NCBI RefSeq assembly: GCF_024158605.1
Contig: NZ_JAMZGM010000003.1
Coordinates: 61,621 to 125,620 of the forward strand
Direction of reading: 5' to 3'
Length of the DNA: 64,000 bases
Source of the DNA: Sebaldella sp. S0638
Lineage (GTDB): Bacteria; Fusobacteriota; Fusobacteriia; Fusobacteriales; Leptotrichiaceae
Below, one piece after another: positions 16,869 through 25,651 of the stretch. The notes under the pieces are model-generated. The model was not told the origin of the DNA and searched no databases. It saw nothing but the letters and a program-made list of their open reading frames with translations. A program made the position numbers and the translations under genes. The stretch's first letter is position 1, and each line of letters opens with the position of its first letter.

Positions 16869-18206
16869 TTAGTTAGAATTTGAAATTTTATCAAGCTTAT
16901 TTATAAGCTCTTTTTCATCAGCTGTCAGAACTATATCAGACAAAGTCACATATTTATCAGCTTTATACCAACTATACTTCTTTTTAAAATAATTCTGAAG
17001 GTCTTTATCCTTAAAGTCATATCCTCTCAACGCATATGGAATATTTCTGATCTTTCTCTGTTCATCTTTTGAGTATTTGCTTAGATTTTCTGACAGATAT
17101 TCTTTTATCTCTTTTCTCACTGCTGTTATTGCCTCGGTTTTTTCTTTGTAGTATTCTGCCTCTTCCTTTGAGACATTTACATTTTTACTGATAGAATCAT
17201 ACCAAAAAAATTGTGAGAAATATTTTTTTAATGCAGAGTCAGAAAAATCATATCCTGCCACAGCATATGGATAATTCCGGATTATTCTGATATCCTCGTC
17301 GCTTAGCTGATATATTTCATCAGTATATCTTCCATAAATATAAGTCAGTTCATCTTTATAAATATATTTACCCTGTTTAGACCCCGGCAAAAAATCCAAA
17401 AATCCGTTATGAAAACTACCTTCATGAATATTTATATCAAAATCCGGAGAAAAGTTTTTCGTTTTATAACGCACATAACCATTTTTTACCTTAACCAAAA
17501 CATTCATGTCATATTCTTCATATCTATAACTCAAATTAAGGTCTGTCATTCTGCCTTCGCCGACTATTTCCCAGTTTATTTTTTTATTATCTTTCCAAAA
17601 TGTATAAGGAAGCATAAAAAGACTGTTATTTCCCATATCGATTACAAGTTCAAAATCCTCAACCCTTTTATTTTTCCATTTTGAGATAGTTGTTATGACA
17701 TATTCATAGTCTTTTCCGTCTACACCGCCGGAACCGCTGTATATATAGCTGTGCTCTACTATATTTCCACCTTTTTTAAACTGTGCATCAAAATAATACA
17801 CATATCCGTTTACACTATGTTCAGATGATTCACTCATTTTTTCAGCTTCTTTTTTCAAAATGCTGTTAGTTTTGAAAGGTGATTTATCAAACTCTTCTAC
17901 CATTGAAATTACTTCTTTTCCATTTACCTTAGTTTTAAAATCAGACATAGACAGCTGTCCCTGCTGTTCATCAGGCGGAGTTATAAAGCCTATTTTCTTC
18001 ATTTCATCTTTTGGACTTTCAAAAACAAATTTTACATTTATTTCCATTCCTTTTTCTGTTAGTTTCATAACTATCTTTTCACTTTTAATAGAAGAATCAG
18101 ACATTTCCAAAGGTATTAGATGTTCCCCTTCCGAGCCGAATTCCCAGTCATTTGAAAAGACAATACAGCAAAATGCTGTTAGTATCAAAAATATTACTTT
18201 CTTCAT
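16869..18206 (-). CDS. Secreted protein with two YARHG domains
   Basis: 445 residues with a signal peptide (about 1-18). The N-terminal 270 residues are beta-rich and unassigned. The C-terminus carries two YARHG-type repeats, the first with IRNYPYAVAGYDFSDSALKKYF, W and Y, the second with IRNIPYALRGYDFKDKDLQNYF and WY. YARHG is an extracellular module of unknown role, often near cell-wall functions. It is downstream of a HEAT-like cytosolic protein by 27 nt, so the two are probably co-transcribed. Confidence 0.85.
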   Translation of the reverse strand: MKKVIFLILTAFCCIVFSNDWEFGSEGEHLIPLEMSDSSIKSEKIVMKLTEKGMEINVKFVFESPKDEMKKIGFITPPDEQQGQLSMSDFKTKVNGKEVISMVEEFDKSPFKTNSILKKEAEKMSESSEHSVNGYVYYFDAQFKKGGNIVEHSYIYSGSGGVDGKDYEYVITTISKWKNKRVEDFELVIDMGNNSLFMLPYTFWKDNKKINWEIVGEGRMTDLNLSYRYEEYDMNVLVKVKNGYVRYKTKNFSPDFDINIHEGSFHNGFLDFLPGSKQGKYIYKDELTYIYGRYTDEIYQLSDEDIRIIRNYPYAVAGYDFSDSALKKYFSQFFWYDSISKNVNVSKEEAEYYKEKTEAITAVRKEIKEYLSENLSKYSKDEQRKIRNIPYALRGYDFKDKDLQNYFKKKYSWYKADKYVTLSDIVLTADEKELINKLDKISNSN

Positions 18207-18233
18207 CCCATTCTCCTTTTTATTTATTCCGGA

Positions 18234-18884
18234 TCATCTTTCCGAAATACTATACTTTTTCTTTAATTCATTTGCTTTTTTTCTGGTTTTTGGACTGGAA
18301 TTTTTCAAATTATCCAGTATTTTTTTATCTATCTCTTTTTTAAAAGATGTTTTTTCATAAAATTCGTCAAATATAACAAACATGTCATAAAGAAGAAGTG
18401 CCTTCTGATTTTCTTTGAATTTACAGATTTTCTCCATATCCAGATAAAGTTTTATTACTTTATCAATGTAATCAGACCGCTGTTTCAGTATTTTTCCGGT
18501 ACACACCACGCAATCCCTTGCTGTGGTGATCTTTTCATCATTAATAAACATAAAATATCTATCTGAAATCCTGTCAAAATATTTTTCTTTATCCACCTTA
18601 ATAAGATTAGAAATCATCACCAGACCTATAGTTCTGTGATAAGAATTGTCATGATCAAGCAGCTTTTCGAAATTTTTCCAGTCATTGTAAAATAATTCCG
18701 GATTACGGCTGGTCGCTCTGTCAAGAATATAATAACAATGATAGTAAACCATAATATGTTTATGAGTCAGCATCTGATTTACTATTTCCCTGCGGATTTT
18801 TTCATCTTTCAGGACAATATCCGTATACTTTTCTATATTCACATTCGCATCTGATATTTCCCTGATAAGATTTTCTCTATCCAT
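18234..18884 (-). CDS. HEAT/ARM-like helical repeat protein
   Basis: 216 residues, all helical, without signal or membrane segment. Regular alternating helices resemble HEAT repeats, with the segment DHDNSYHRTIGLVMISNLIK being the clearest. Such proteins are scaffolds; the partner is unknown. An extended -10 (TGTTATAAT, minus strand, near 18915-18923) lies just upstream, so this is the first gene of the pair with the YARHG protein. Confidence 0.7.
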   Translation of the reverse strand: MDRENLIREISDANVNIEKYTDIVLKDEKIRREIVNQMLTHKHIMVYYHCYYILDRATSRNPELFYNDWKNFEKLLDHDNSYHRTIGLVMISNLIKVDKEKYFDRISDRYFMFINDEKITTARDCVVCTGKILKQRSDYIDKVIKLYLDMEKICKFKENQKALLLYDMFVIFDEFYEKTSFKKEIDKKILDNLKNSSPKTRKKANELKKKYSISER

Positions 18885-19047
18885 AATTCCTCCTTTAACT
18901 GAACGAATTACTCTATTATAACATAAAATAAAATTTTTCTTTACTAAATCAGTAATACTGTTTCATTTTTTTTACATAATATCCGGATATTTTTTATAAT
19001 AATATAATTAACTTGATTTTTTATTCTATATATTATAAAATTTAGGT

Positions 19048-19124
19048 GCTAAAAATTTTTTTATTTTTAACAGATTATATTTTTTGTATAATTTGTGTGA
19101 CGGGCTGAAATGCCCGTTTTTTTT
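19048..19124 (+). ncRNA. Candidate small RNA with its own promoter and terminator
   Basis: TTGATT (19013-19018), 17 bp, TAAAAT (19036-19041) would start an RNA near 19048 that ends at the GC-rich hairpin ACGGGC/GCCCGT plus T run (19100-19124). No plus-strand gene lies upstream to own this terminator. A second consensus TATAAT is at 19087-19092. There is no open frame of note. This is weak evidence, read from signals only. Confidence 0.3.
19100..19124 (+). terminator. Orphan plus-strand terminator
   Basis: ACGGGC, TGAAAT loop, GCCCGT and an eight-T run. The nearest upstream plus-strand gene ends 2.6 kb earlier. The rest of 18885-19155 shows only the promoter signals described for the candidate small RNA and the HEAT-like gene. 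Confidence 0.85.
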
Positions 19125-19155
19125 ATTACCACACAGTGATGATATATAAAATATA

Positions 19156-19184
19156 TTGACTTTTTCCTAAGGTACCTGTAAAAT
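19156..19184 (+). promoter_or_regulatory. Promoter with AGGTACCT operator, first MarR gene
   Basis: TTGACT (19156-19161), 17-bp spacer, TAAAAT (19179-19184). The palindrome AGGTACCT (19170-19177) ends one base before the -10, so a bound dimer would block the promoter. Confidence 0.75.
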
Positions 19185-19216
19185 TTATATATAAATAAAA
19201 AAGCGGAGGAAATCCA

Positions 19217-19798
19217 ATGGATGAAAAAAAATTAAATCTTTCCAGCCAGTTTGCAGGTCTTACCTGGCTTATGCATAAATATCACCAGCGCGGTCACCAT
19301 AAATTATTTGGTCCGGGTGCTGCCCCGCACAGAGGACAGGGAAGAGTGATAAAACTTTTGAAAATACACCCGAAAATTAATCAGAAAGATCTTTCTTATC
19401 TGCTTGATATACGTCCGCAGTCTTTGGGGGAATTATTATCTAAACTGGAAAAAAACGGCTATATATTACGTACTCCATCTGAAACTGATAAAAGAGCAAT
19501 GATCATAGAATTAACAGAAAAAGGGCAGGAGCTTCCTGAGGATACAGAATCAGACTTTGATTTCAGTTCTGTTTTTGACTGCCTGAATGCTGAGGAACAG
19601 GTCATTCTCAGCGGATATCTTGAAAGAATCACAAAATCTCTGAAAGAAAATATAAAAAGTGAAAACTCAGATCAGGATCCCCGTGAAAACGGATTTGATC
19701 GTTTCTTTACAGAAAAAGGTATGCGCAGAGGATTTGACTTTCCGCCTTTCGGCAGACCGGGACCTCATCATCATAAAAAAAACAATGATAAAAAATAA
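19217..19798 (+). CDS. MarR family regulator (first of pair)
   Basis: 193 residues. The middle holds a MarR winged helix: INQKDLSYLLDIRPQSLGEL, then the wing segment KLEKNGYILRTPSETDKRA and IELTEKG. An N-terminal helix with HKYHQRGHHK and a C-terminal tail ending in HHHKK are unusually His-rich. It is homologous to the next gene and shares its operator, so both probably bind AGGTACCT. GGAGG precedes ATG 19217. The ligand is unknown; His enrichment hints at metal (inference). Confidence 0.9.
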   Translation: MDEKKLNLSSQFAGLTWLMHKYHQRGHHKLFGPGAAPHRGQGRVIKLLKIHPKINQKDLSYLLDIRPQSLGELLSKLEKNGYILRTPSETDKRAMIIELTEKGQELPEDTESDFDFSSVFDCLNAEEQVILSGYLERITKSLKENIKSENSDQDPRENGFDRFFTEKGMRRGFDFPPFGRPGPHHHKKNNDKK

Positions 19799-19831
19799 GA
19801 AAATATTTTATTTCTAATAATTTATTATGCA

Positions 19832-19861
19832 AATTCCCTTGTTATTTCAGGGAATTTTTTT
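19832..19861 (+). terminator. Terminator between the two MarR genes
   Basis: AATTCCCT/AGGGAATT stem, 9-nt loop, followed by T7. Confidence 0.85.
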
Positions 19862-19878
19862 ATTTCGAAAAAATAAAC

Positions 19879-19943
19879 AGGTACCTTAAAAAAATTCTTG
19901 ACATTTTAGAAAGGTACCTGCATAACGAAATAGTAAGGTACCT
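19879..19943 (+). promoter_or_regulatory. Promoter with three AGGTACCT operators, second MarR gene
   Basis: AGGTACCT occurs at 19879-19886, 19912-19919 and 19936-19943. The promoter is TTGACA (19898-19903), 17-bp spacer, weak CATAAC (19921-19926). The middle operator occupies the same place relative to the -10 as in the first gene. Confidence 0.75.
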
Positions 19944-19973
19944 TTGAGATTAAAAATTTTAGGAGGAAAAGAT

Positions 19974-20912
19974 ATGAATAATACTAATAAAAAAGAAAAT
20001 AACCTATTTAAAAAATTTGCTGCTATGATGTGGATTTTACACAGATATCATCAAAAAAACCATCATAAAGCTGAAAATAAAAGAAACAGTTATGTAAAAT
20101 ATGCCGAAAGCAGAATTTTAGCTTTGCTGAAGTTACAGGAAAATATTGATAAAAAAGATCTTATGTTTATTTTGGGCATTCCAAAACATCATTTTGAAGA
20201 AGTCCTTGGTAAAATGAATACGGAAGAATATATTTCTCTTACTGATTCTGAAAATGACAGTACAGTTCTCGTCAAACTCACTGAAAAAGGAAAGACAGCA
20301 GAAATTAAAACCGAAAAATCTGAATTTAATTCAATATTCGATTGCCTTTCAGATGAAGAAAGAGAGAATTTAGGACAGTACATTGATACTATAATTTCTT
20401 CTGTTAAATCAAAATCTGACAGTGATTCTGAAGAAGAAAACGGATTTTTTGGAGAGTTTCTGGGAGAAGACTTTCACGGGAAAGGTTTTAGACATCCGTT
20501 TTTCCACAGAGACAGAGAATTCGGCGATTTTGAAAGAGATTTCGATATGAGAGATGAAAGATGCGGACATGGACACGGGCCTCACGGTCGTCCTGACTTT
20601 GACAGAAACAGAGATTTCAGAGGTTCTGATAGAGGTTTCGATATGAGAAATGAAAGATGCGGACATGGACATGGACACGGACCCCATGGACATCCTGAAT
20701 TCGACAGAAATAGAGATTTCAGAGATTCTGAAAGAGACTTTGATATGAGAAACGAAAGATGCGAACATGGACATGGACACGGGCCTCACGGTCGTCCTGA
20801 CTTTGACAGAAACAGAGGTTTCAGAGGTTCTGATAGAGGTTTCGATATGAGAGATGAAAGATGCGGACATGGACACGGAAATTTTGATTTTTTCAATTAT
20901 AAAAAAAGATAA
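19974..20912 (+). CDS. MarR-like regulator with His/Cys-rich repeat tail (second of pair)
   Basis: About 312 residues. Residues 1-140 are homologous to the preceding MarR protein (KFAAMMWILHRYHQKNHHK, IDKKDLMFILGIPKHHFEEV, LTEKGK), with a less typical recognition helix. After an acidic linker comes a tail of four near-identical units of about 34 residues. Each has FDMRxERCGHGHGHGPHG, then RPDFDRNRDFRGSDR. Each unit offers one Cys and four to five His residues, suggesting metal binding, but this is inferred. ATG 19974 follows AGGAGG; the earlier TTG at 19944 has no ribosome site. Confidence 0.85.
   Translation: MNNTNKKENNLFKKFAAMMWILHRYHQKNHHKAENKRNSYVKYAESRILALLKLQENIDKKDLMFILGIPKHHFEEVLGKMNTEEYISLTDSENDSTVLVKLTEKGKTAEIKTEKSEFNSIFDCLSDEERENLGQYIDTIISSVKSKSDSDSEEENGFFGEFLGEDFHGKGFRHPFFHRDREFGDFERDFDMRDERCGHGHGPHGRPDFDRNRDFRGSDRGFDMRNERCGHGHGHGPHGHPEFDRNRDFRDSERDFDMRNERCEHGHGHGPHGRPDFDRNRGFRGSDRGFDMRDERCGHGHGNFDFFNYKKR
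20538..20880 (+). repeat. Tandem coding repeat, four units of 96-102 bp
   Basis: Units start at 20538, 20634, 20736 and 20838, the last one partial. Unit one is 6 bp shorter because one His-Gly pair is missing. Nucleotide identity between units is very high, so the array is recent or kept by recombination, and is likely to vary in length. Confidence 0.9.
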
Positions 20913-20970
20913 ATATTCCCCGTATAATGTAGAAGCTTCAAAAAATTATAAAATAATTACCGGTAAAATA

Positions 20971-21013
20971 AAAATACTGCAATATGATAAAATTCTTATG
21001 CAGTATTTTTTAT
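20971..21013 (+). terminator. Terminator after the repeat-tailed MarR gene
   Basis: AATACTGCA/TGCAGTATT stem with a 17-nt loop, followed by TTTTT. Confidence 0.75.
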
Positions 21014-21083
21014 ATTTCCCTAAAAATCCTAAATAAATCTAAACTCTAAAAATAATCTAAAAACATATCTATAATACATTTTA

Positions 21084-22139
21084 TTATTCATCTCCGTCTA
21101 CTTCCATAAGAACTTTTATAAAAAATGCCTCTCTTCCATAGAGTTTCCAAAACATTTCCGGAGCATCACCAAGGGCTATTTTATGTGTTATCAGCGGTTT
21201 TACATCTATCATACCTTTACTCATATAACCTAACGCAGTATCCCACTCTTTTCCCGGAAACGGAGCAGATATAGAATTCCATGATCCTGCTACTTCCAGT
21301 TCATTTCTTATTATTTTTTCAAAATTTTCTCTCGGCAGCAGTACATCTCCGTAAGGAATCCCAAGCAATAAAACTGTTCCGCCTTTCACAGCCATAGAAA
21401 AGGAATTAGCAATTCCCGATACATTTCCCGAAGATTCCACAACTGTATTCACACCCCTGTTTCCTGTTAATTCCATAAATTTTTGAAAATAACCTTCTTC
21501 AGTCACATTAAAAATATGATCTGCTCCTGTATTTTTAGCGACTTCGAGTTTCCCGCTGTCTGTATCAAATGCGAAAACTTCCGCAGCTCCGAAAATTTTT
21601 GCCCACTGTACTGCCAAAAGTCCGATGGTTCCGCAGCCTACCACTGCTACACTGTCTCCGGCTTTTATATTTACCTGATTATACCCATGAACCACCACAC
21701 ATGACGGTTCTATAAGACTGGCAGTATCATAGTCCATATTGTCAGGTATTTTTATCACATTAGCTTCCGGAATCTTAATATACTCTGCAAAAGCTCCTTT
21801 TTTATGTCCTCCGAGTACCTTTAAATCAGTACATTTGGAAAATTTCCCCTGTCTGCAAAATTCGCATTCATAGCAGGGAAAGCAAGGACAGGCAGTGACT
21901 CTGTCCCCTTTTTTCAAACTTTTTACTCCTTTTCCAGTCTCGGCAATAACTCCGGAAAATTCATGCCCCCATGTTAATCCGGGATTATACGAACCGATTT
22001 TACCGAATCTTGATATATCTGATCCGCATATTCCTGCTGTTTTCACTTTTATTATTATATCATCTTCATGTTCTATTACAGGTATTTCAACATCTTCATA
22101 TCTTACATCCTGTTTCCCGTACAGGTTTAATGCTTTCAT
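21084..22139 (-). CDS. gatD: Zinc-dependent dehydrogenase, galactitol-1-phosphate 5-dehydrogenase-like
   Basis: 351 residues of the medium-chain dehydrogenase family. Catalytic zinc ligands lie in ICGSDIS and WGHEFSG. The structural zinc site is CYECEFCRQGKFSKC. The NAD(P) motif is VGCGTIGLLA. The C-terminal block GSWNSISAPFPGKEWDTA closely follows E. coli GatD. It should oxidise a polyol phosphate made by the PTS to a ketose phosphate. It is the last gene of the PTS operon. The exact substrate is uncertain because a second dehydrogenase is present. Confidence 0.85.
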   Translation of the reverse strand: MKALNLYGKQDVRYEDVEIPVIEHEDDIIIKVKTAGICGSDISRFGKIGSYNPGLTWGHEFSGVIAETGKGVKSLKKGDRVTACPCFPCYECEFCRQGKFSKCTDLKVLGGHKKGAFAEYIKIPEANVIKIPDNMDYDTASLIEPSCVVVHGYNQVNIKAGDSVAVVGCGTIGLLAVQWAKIFGAAEVFAFDTDSGKLEVAKNTGADHIFNVTEEGYFQKFMELTGNRGVNTVVESSGNVSGIANSFSMAVKGGTVLLLGIPYGDVLLPRENFEKIIRNELEVAGSWNSISAPFPGKEWDTALGYMSKGMIDVKPLITHKIALGDAPEMFWKLYGREAFFIKVLMEVDGDE

Positions 22140-22214
22140 TTCTGACGCCTCCTGTTATTTTGTCCAATAATTCTCATTATAAATTTCGCTAAAAATTTTT
22201 TTATTTCAAGAATT

Positions 22215-23051
22215 TTAATTGGATTTCAGAATTCTTATTTTATTTTTCACTACTTTTTTTACTTCCTCAAGAACTTTATTTGTAGTAGTTACCACATCAT
22301 ATTCATTATTATTTTCCATATAGACTTTACCGTAAGTTTCTATCATTTTTTGCTTTAATTCCGATGAGAAATTTATTTTTACAATTTTATATTCTTTCAG
22401 ATATTTCAAATCTTCTTCGCCTATTCCGGAACCGCCGTGTATAACCAGAGGTACATCTGTCTTTTCTCTTATCTCTTTTAAAAGCTGAAAATTCAGTTTC
22501 TTTTTTTCCAGACCATGTGAATTCCCTATTGATACCGCAAGCATGTCGCATTTAGTTTTCTTATGAAAATCTTCTACGAGTTCTGCTGATGTAAAATTAT
22601 GTTTTTCTTCTACTTCCCCTTCATCTTCTTTTCCGCTTATCTCCCCAAGCTCTGCTTCTATCATTATACCCAGTATATGTGCAAACTCTGCTGTTTCCTT
22701 TGTTAATCTTACATTCTCTTCGTATTCCAGCATAGAACCGTCTATCATAACTGAATTAAATCCTGAAAACACTGCTTCTCTTGCATTTTCAAAACTTTTC
22801 CCGTGATCAAGGTGAAGGGCGCAAAGCACATTTTTTCTTTCTGCCATCTCTTTTACTATTGAATAAAGCACCTTATATCCTGAAAGCTCTATACTCTTCG
22901 GTGTACTTTGTATTATCACAGGATAATTTTCTTCCTCCGCAGCCTCGATTATACTTCTGCACATCTCTACATTATGCACATTAAAGGCTGGTATTATCAT
23001 TTTATTTTCCAATGCGGTTTTTATAAGTTCTTTTGTGTTTACTACTGCCAT
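22215..23051 (-). CDS. Class II bisphosphate aldolase (fructose/tagatose type)
   Basis: 278 residues of the FbaA/GatY/KbaY family: IPAFNVHN, ALHLDHG (catalytic Asp and zinc His), EAELGEISG, LAVSIGNSHG (zinc His) and VIHGGSGI. It cleaves a ketose-1,6-bisphosphate to DHAP and glyceraldehyde-3-phosphate. In a galactitol-type operon, tagatose-1,6-bisphosphate is the expected substrate (inference). It lies between the two dehydrogenase genes, 12 nt from the upstream one. Confidence 0.9.
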   Translation of the reverse strand: MAVVNTKELIKTALENKMIIPAFNVHNVEMCRSIIEAAEEENYPVIIQSTPKSIELSGYKVLYSIVKEMAERKNVLCALHLDHGKSFENAREAVFSGFNSVMIDGSMLEYEENVRLTKETAEFAHILGIMIEAELGEISGKEDEGEVEEKHNFTSAELVEDFHKKTKCDMLAVSIGNSHGLEKKKLNFQLLKEIREKTDVPLVIHGGSGIGEEDLKYLKEYKIVKINFSSELKQKMIETYGKVYMENNNEYDVVTTTNKVLEEVKKVVKNKIRILKSN

Positions 23052-23063
23052 TTTTCCTCCTTC

Positions 23064-24092
23064 TTATGCTGTAATTATTATTTTCAGACTTTCATTTTTG
23101 GGATCTGCTGCCAGTTCCACCGCTTCTTTCAGTTTTTCCAGCGGGAAAGTATGCGTAATCATATCTTTTATATTTATTTTCTTTTTTTCTATAATATCCA
23201 TAGCTTCCGGAAAGTCATAAGGAGTTACTGAATATGTCCCTATTATCGAAATTTCATCTCTAAAAAATCTTCCTGCATCTATTTCCACCATATTATCTTT
23301 GTCAAAAGGCGAGAAAACTATTATTTTTCCTCCTCTTCTCAAAAGACCCACAGCTTCGGCAAGCAGTGAAGAATTCCCGGCTGCTATTATAATTATATCC
23401 AGACCATTACCGTTTGTTATTTCATTTACCTTTTCGCCGAGATTTTCATTCAGAACATTAATTGTATAATCTACACCCAGCTCCTTGGCTTTTTTTAGTT
23501 TAAATTCAGAAATATCTGTTATTATTACCTTTTCTGCTCCTTTTAAGCTGGCAAGCTGACCGTGTATTGTTCCTATCTGTCCTGCCCCCATTATCATAAC
23601 ACTGTCTCCTGTCTGTATGTCTGCTGCTTTCAGCCCGTGAATACAGCATGCCACAGGCTCTGCCAGCGTGGCTTCCTCCACAGATACTCCTTCGGGTACT
23701 ATGTGTACAAGATGCTTCACATGTTCTTTCGGAATTCTGATATATTCTGCAAATCCCCCAGGCTCTATATTTGTCTTTTTGAACTGTTCACACAGTGTGT
23801 ACTGCCCTTTATTGCAATAATGACATGTAAAACACGGCACATGTATTGCTGTTATTATTCTGTCTCCAATGTTAAATTTTTCTGTATTCTCACCTTTTTT
23901 TACTATCTTCCCTACTGCTTCATGCCCGAGTACCACAGGCCCCTTTACTGTTCCATCCAGTGCCTTATGAATATCTGTCCCGCAAAGACCGCAGGCTTCC
24001 ATTTTCATTAGTATTTCCCCGTCTCCTATTTCAGGAACCTCTGTTTCCTCATACCTGATATCCCCTTTTCCGTAATATACACTTGCCTTCAT
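23064..24092 (-). CDS. Zinc-dependent alcohol/polyol dehydrogenase (second)
   Basis: 342 residues, medium-chain family: CGLCGTDIH and LGHEAVGKIV for catalytic zinc, CFTCHYCNKGQYTLC for structural zinc, and MGAGQIGTIHG for NAD(P). It is distinct from the GatD-like protein at the operon end, since the GatD C-terminal block is missing. It may act on an unphosphorylated polyol or on another stereoisomer; the substrate cannot be set from sequence. The gene follows the FGGY kinase in the operon. Confidence 0.87.
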   Translation of the reverse strand: MKASVYYGKGDIRYEETEVPEIGDGEILMKMEACGLCGTDIHKALDGTVKGPVVLGHEAVGKIVKKGENTEKFNIGDRIITAIHVPCFTCHYCNKGQYTLCEQFKKTNIEPGGFAEYIRIPKEHVKHLVHIVPEGVSVEEATLAEPVACCIHGLKAADIQTGDSVMIMGAGQIGTIHGQLASLKGAEKVIITDISEFKLKKAKELGVDYTINVLNENLGEKVNEITNGNGLDIIIIAAGNSSLLAEAVGLLRRGGKIIVFSPFDKDNMVEIDAGRFFRDEISIIGTYSVTPYDFPEAMDIIEKKKINIKDMITHTFPLEKLKEAVELAADPKNESLKIIITA

Positions 24093-24131
24093 TCTTCCTC
24101 CGTTCCGGTAATATTTCTATACAAAACATTA

Positions 24132-25634
24132 TTAAACTTTATCTTCAATATCTGCTTTAAAATCATAGAATGGTTTATAAAGCGTTGTAAAAATTTTATT
24201 GTAATATTCAGATGCTTTTTTATCAGGTGTCACTTTTCTTATTTCTCCGCTTTTTTCTGCGATCTTGAAATCCTTAATATAACCGTTTTTATATGCTCCC
24301 AGTATTGCTGCACCTTTGCTCACAGCCTCGTCTATTTCATATACCGCTATATCTCTCCCAAGTATATCTGCCTTTAATTTCAGCCATAACTTATTTTTAC
24401 ATGCCGCTCCAATGACCTTTATTTCTGCGAATTTATGTTCTGTGAGTTCTTCTATGGAGTTCAGCAGATTTTTCAGTTCAAAGCACAGCCCCTGAAATAT
24501 AATAAGCAGAAGTTCTTCCTTTGTTGTTCTTTCTGTAATCCCGTAAAACAATGCTTTTGACTCTATACTTCTTCTCGGCGGCCCGCTTCCTCTTAAATGC
24601 GGTATAAAAATCCCGTCTGCTTTCGGCTCATACTCTTTCTGCATTATCTTTTCATAAAGTTTCTCTGTAATCCTGTTGAATTCCTCATCAGAAACATCAA
24701 ATTTTTCCTTATACCACTCCACAGAATACCCAGCTGACGGAAGTGACGAATATATAGTATAGAAGTCCTTTAATACATGAATCCCGTTTGAAAAATTAAA
24801 TTTAAAGAAGTCATCATTAAGCCCCGGCTCCTTCTTCAAAAACAGCAGCCCTTCTGTTGTTCCTGTAGAATTTAATATGCCGCCCTCATCATACAGCCCT
24901 GCTGCCACAGAACCGCACATATGGTCATGACCTGCTGTAGAAACTGTTGTTGTCTCACTCATACCTGCTGCCTGTGCTGTTTCTCTGCTTACCGTTCCTG
25001 TTATTTCACCTGATTCTGCCGGTTCAGAAAATAATCCTCTTTCCAGCTGTACATCTTTTAGTATATCTTCTGACCATTTTTTATTTTTTATATCCAGAGC
25101 CATTGTACGTGATGCCAGTGAAAATTCTGCTTTTCTTATCCCTGTGAATTTATATGCGATATACTCAGCCATACAAAGCCATTTTCCATTTTCAGGATAC
25201 TCTTTTATGTTTTCCTTCAGCCATAATATTTTATTCAGGCTGTAATTACTGTGTGCAGGAAGTCCTGTTATATTATATATTTTCTGTCTGCCTGTTTTCT
25301 TTATCACAGCTTCTGAAATCTCTTTTGTCCTTGTATCATACCATGTCATTACAGGCCCTTTTATATTTCCCTCTGCATCTGTCAAAACGCCTGCTTCTCC
25401 CACACTTGCCACTGATATATGCTTTATTTCAGCCGGATCTCCCGCAGCTTTCACAGTTTCCCGCATACCTGTCATTATTCCGTCCCATAGTTTTTCCACA
25501 TCAAAGTCGCTGGTGTCTCCGAAATTTATTTTAGGTGTAACAAAGGAATATTTTGATACCAGTGTAAAATCAGGCAATGTAAACAGACATATTTTGCAAT
25601 TTGTGGTTCCTGCATCTATTCCTATAAAATACAT
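24132..25634 (-). CDS. FGGY-family carbohydrate kinase
   Basis: 500 residues. The N-terminal phosphate motif is IGIDAGTTNCKICLF, the domain centre has VASVGEAGVLTD and MTWYDTRT, and the second ATPase half has STAGHDHMCGSVAAG, LNSTGTTEG and IGAACKNKLWLKLKADI. It phosphorylates a sugar or ketose at the expense of ATP. A kinase is unexpected beside a PTS that already phosphorylates its substrate. It may add the second phosphate before the aldolase, as tagatose-phosphate kinases do, or serve a non-PTS sugar. A good ribosome site precedes ATG 25634. Confidence 0.88.
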   Translation of the reverse strand: MYFIGIDAGTTNCKICLFTLPDFTLVSKYSFVTPKINFGDTSDFDVEKLWDGIMTGMRETVKAAGDPAEIKHISVASVGEAGVLTDAEGNIKGPVMTWYDTRTKEISEAVIKKTGRQKIYNITGLPAHSNYSLNKILWLKENIKEYPENGKWLCMAEYIAYKFTGIRKAEFSLASRTMALDIKNKKWSEDILKDVQLERGLFSEPAESGEITGTVSRETAQAAGMSETTTVSTAGHDHMCGSVAAGLYDEGGILNSTGTTEGLLFLKKEPGLNDDFFKFNFSNGIHVLKDFYTIYSSLPSAGYSVEWYKEKFDVSDEEFNRITEKLYEKIMQKEYEPKADGIFIPHLRGSGPPRRSIESKALFYGITERTTKEELLLIIFQGLCFELKNLLNSIEELTEHKFAEIKVIGAACKNKLWLKLKADILGRDIAVYEIDEAVSKGAAILGAYKNGYIKDFKIAEKSGEIRKVTPDKKASEYYNKIFTTLYKPFYDFKADIEDKV

Positions 25635-25651
25635 TTTTTTCTCCTTGCTTT

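Noticed and set aside
20538-20880. CRISPR-like array
   Set aside because: The repeats are contiguous, multiples of three, and translate into a regular protein tail; there are no unique spacers.
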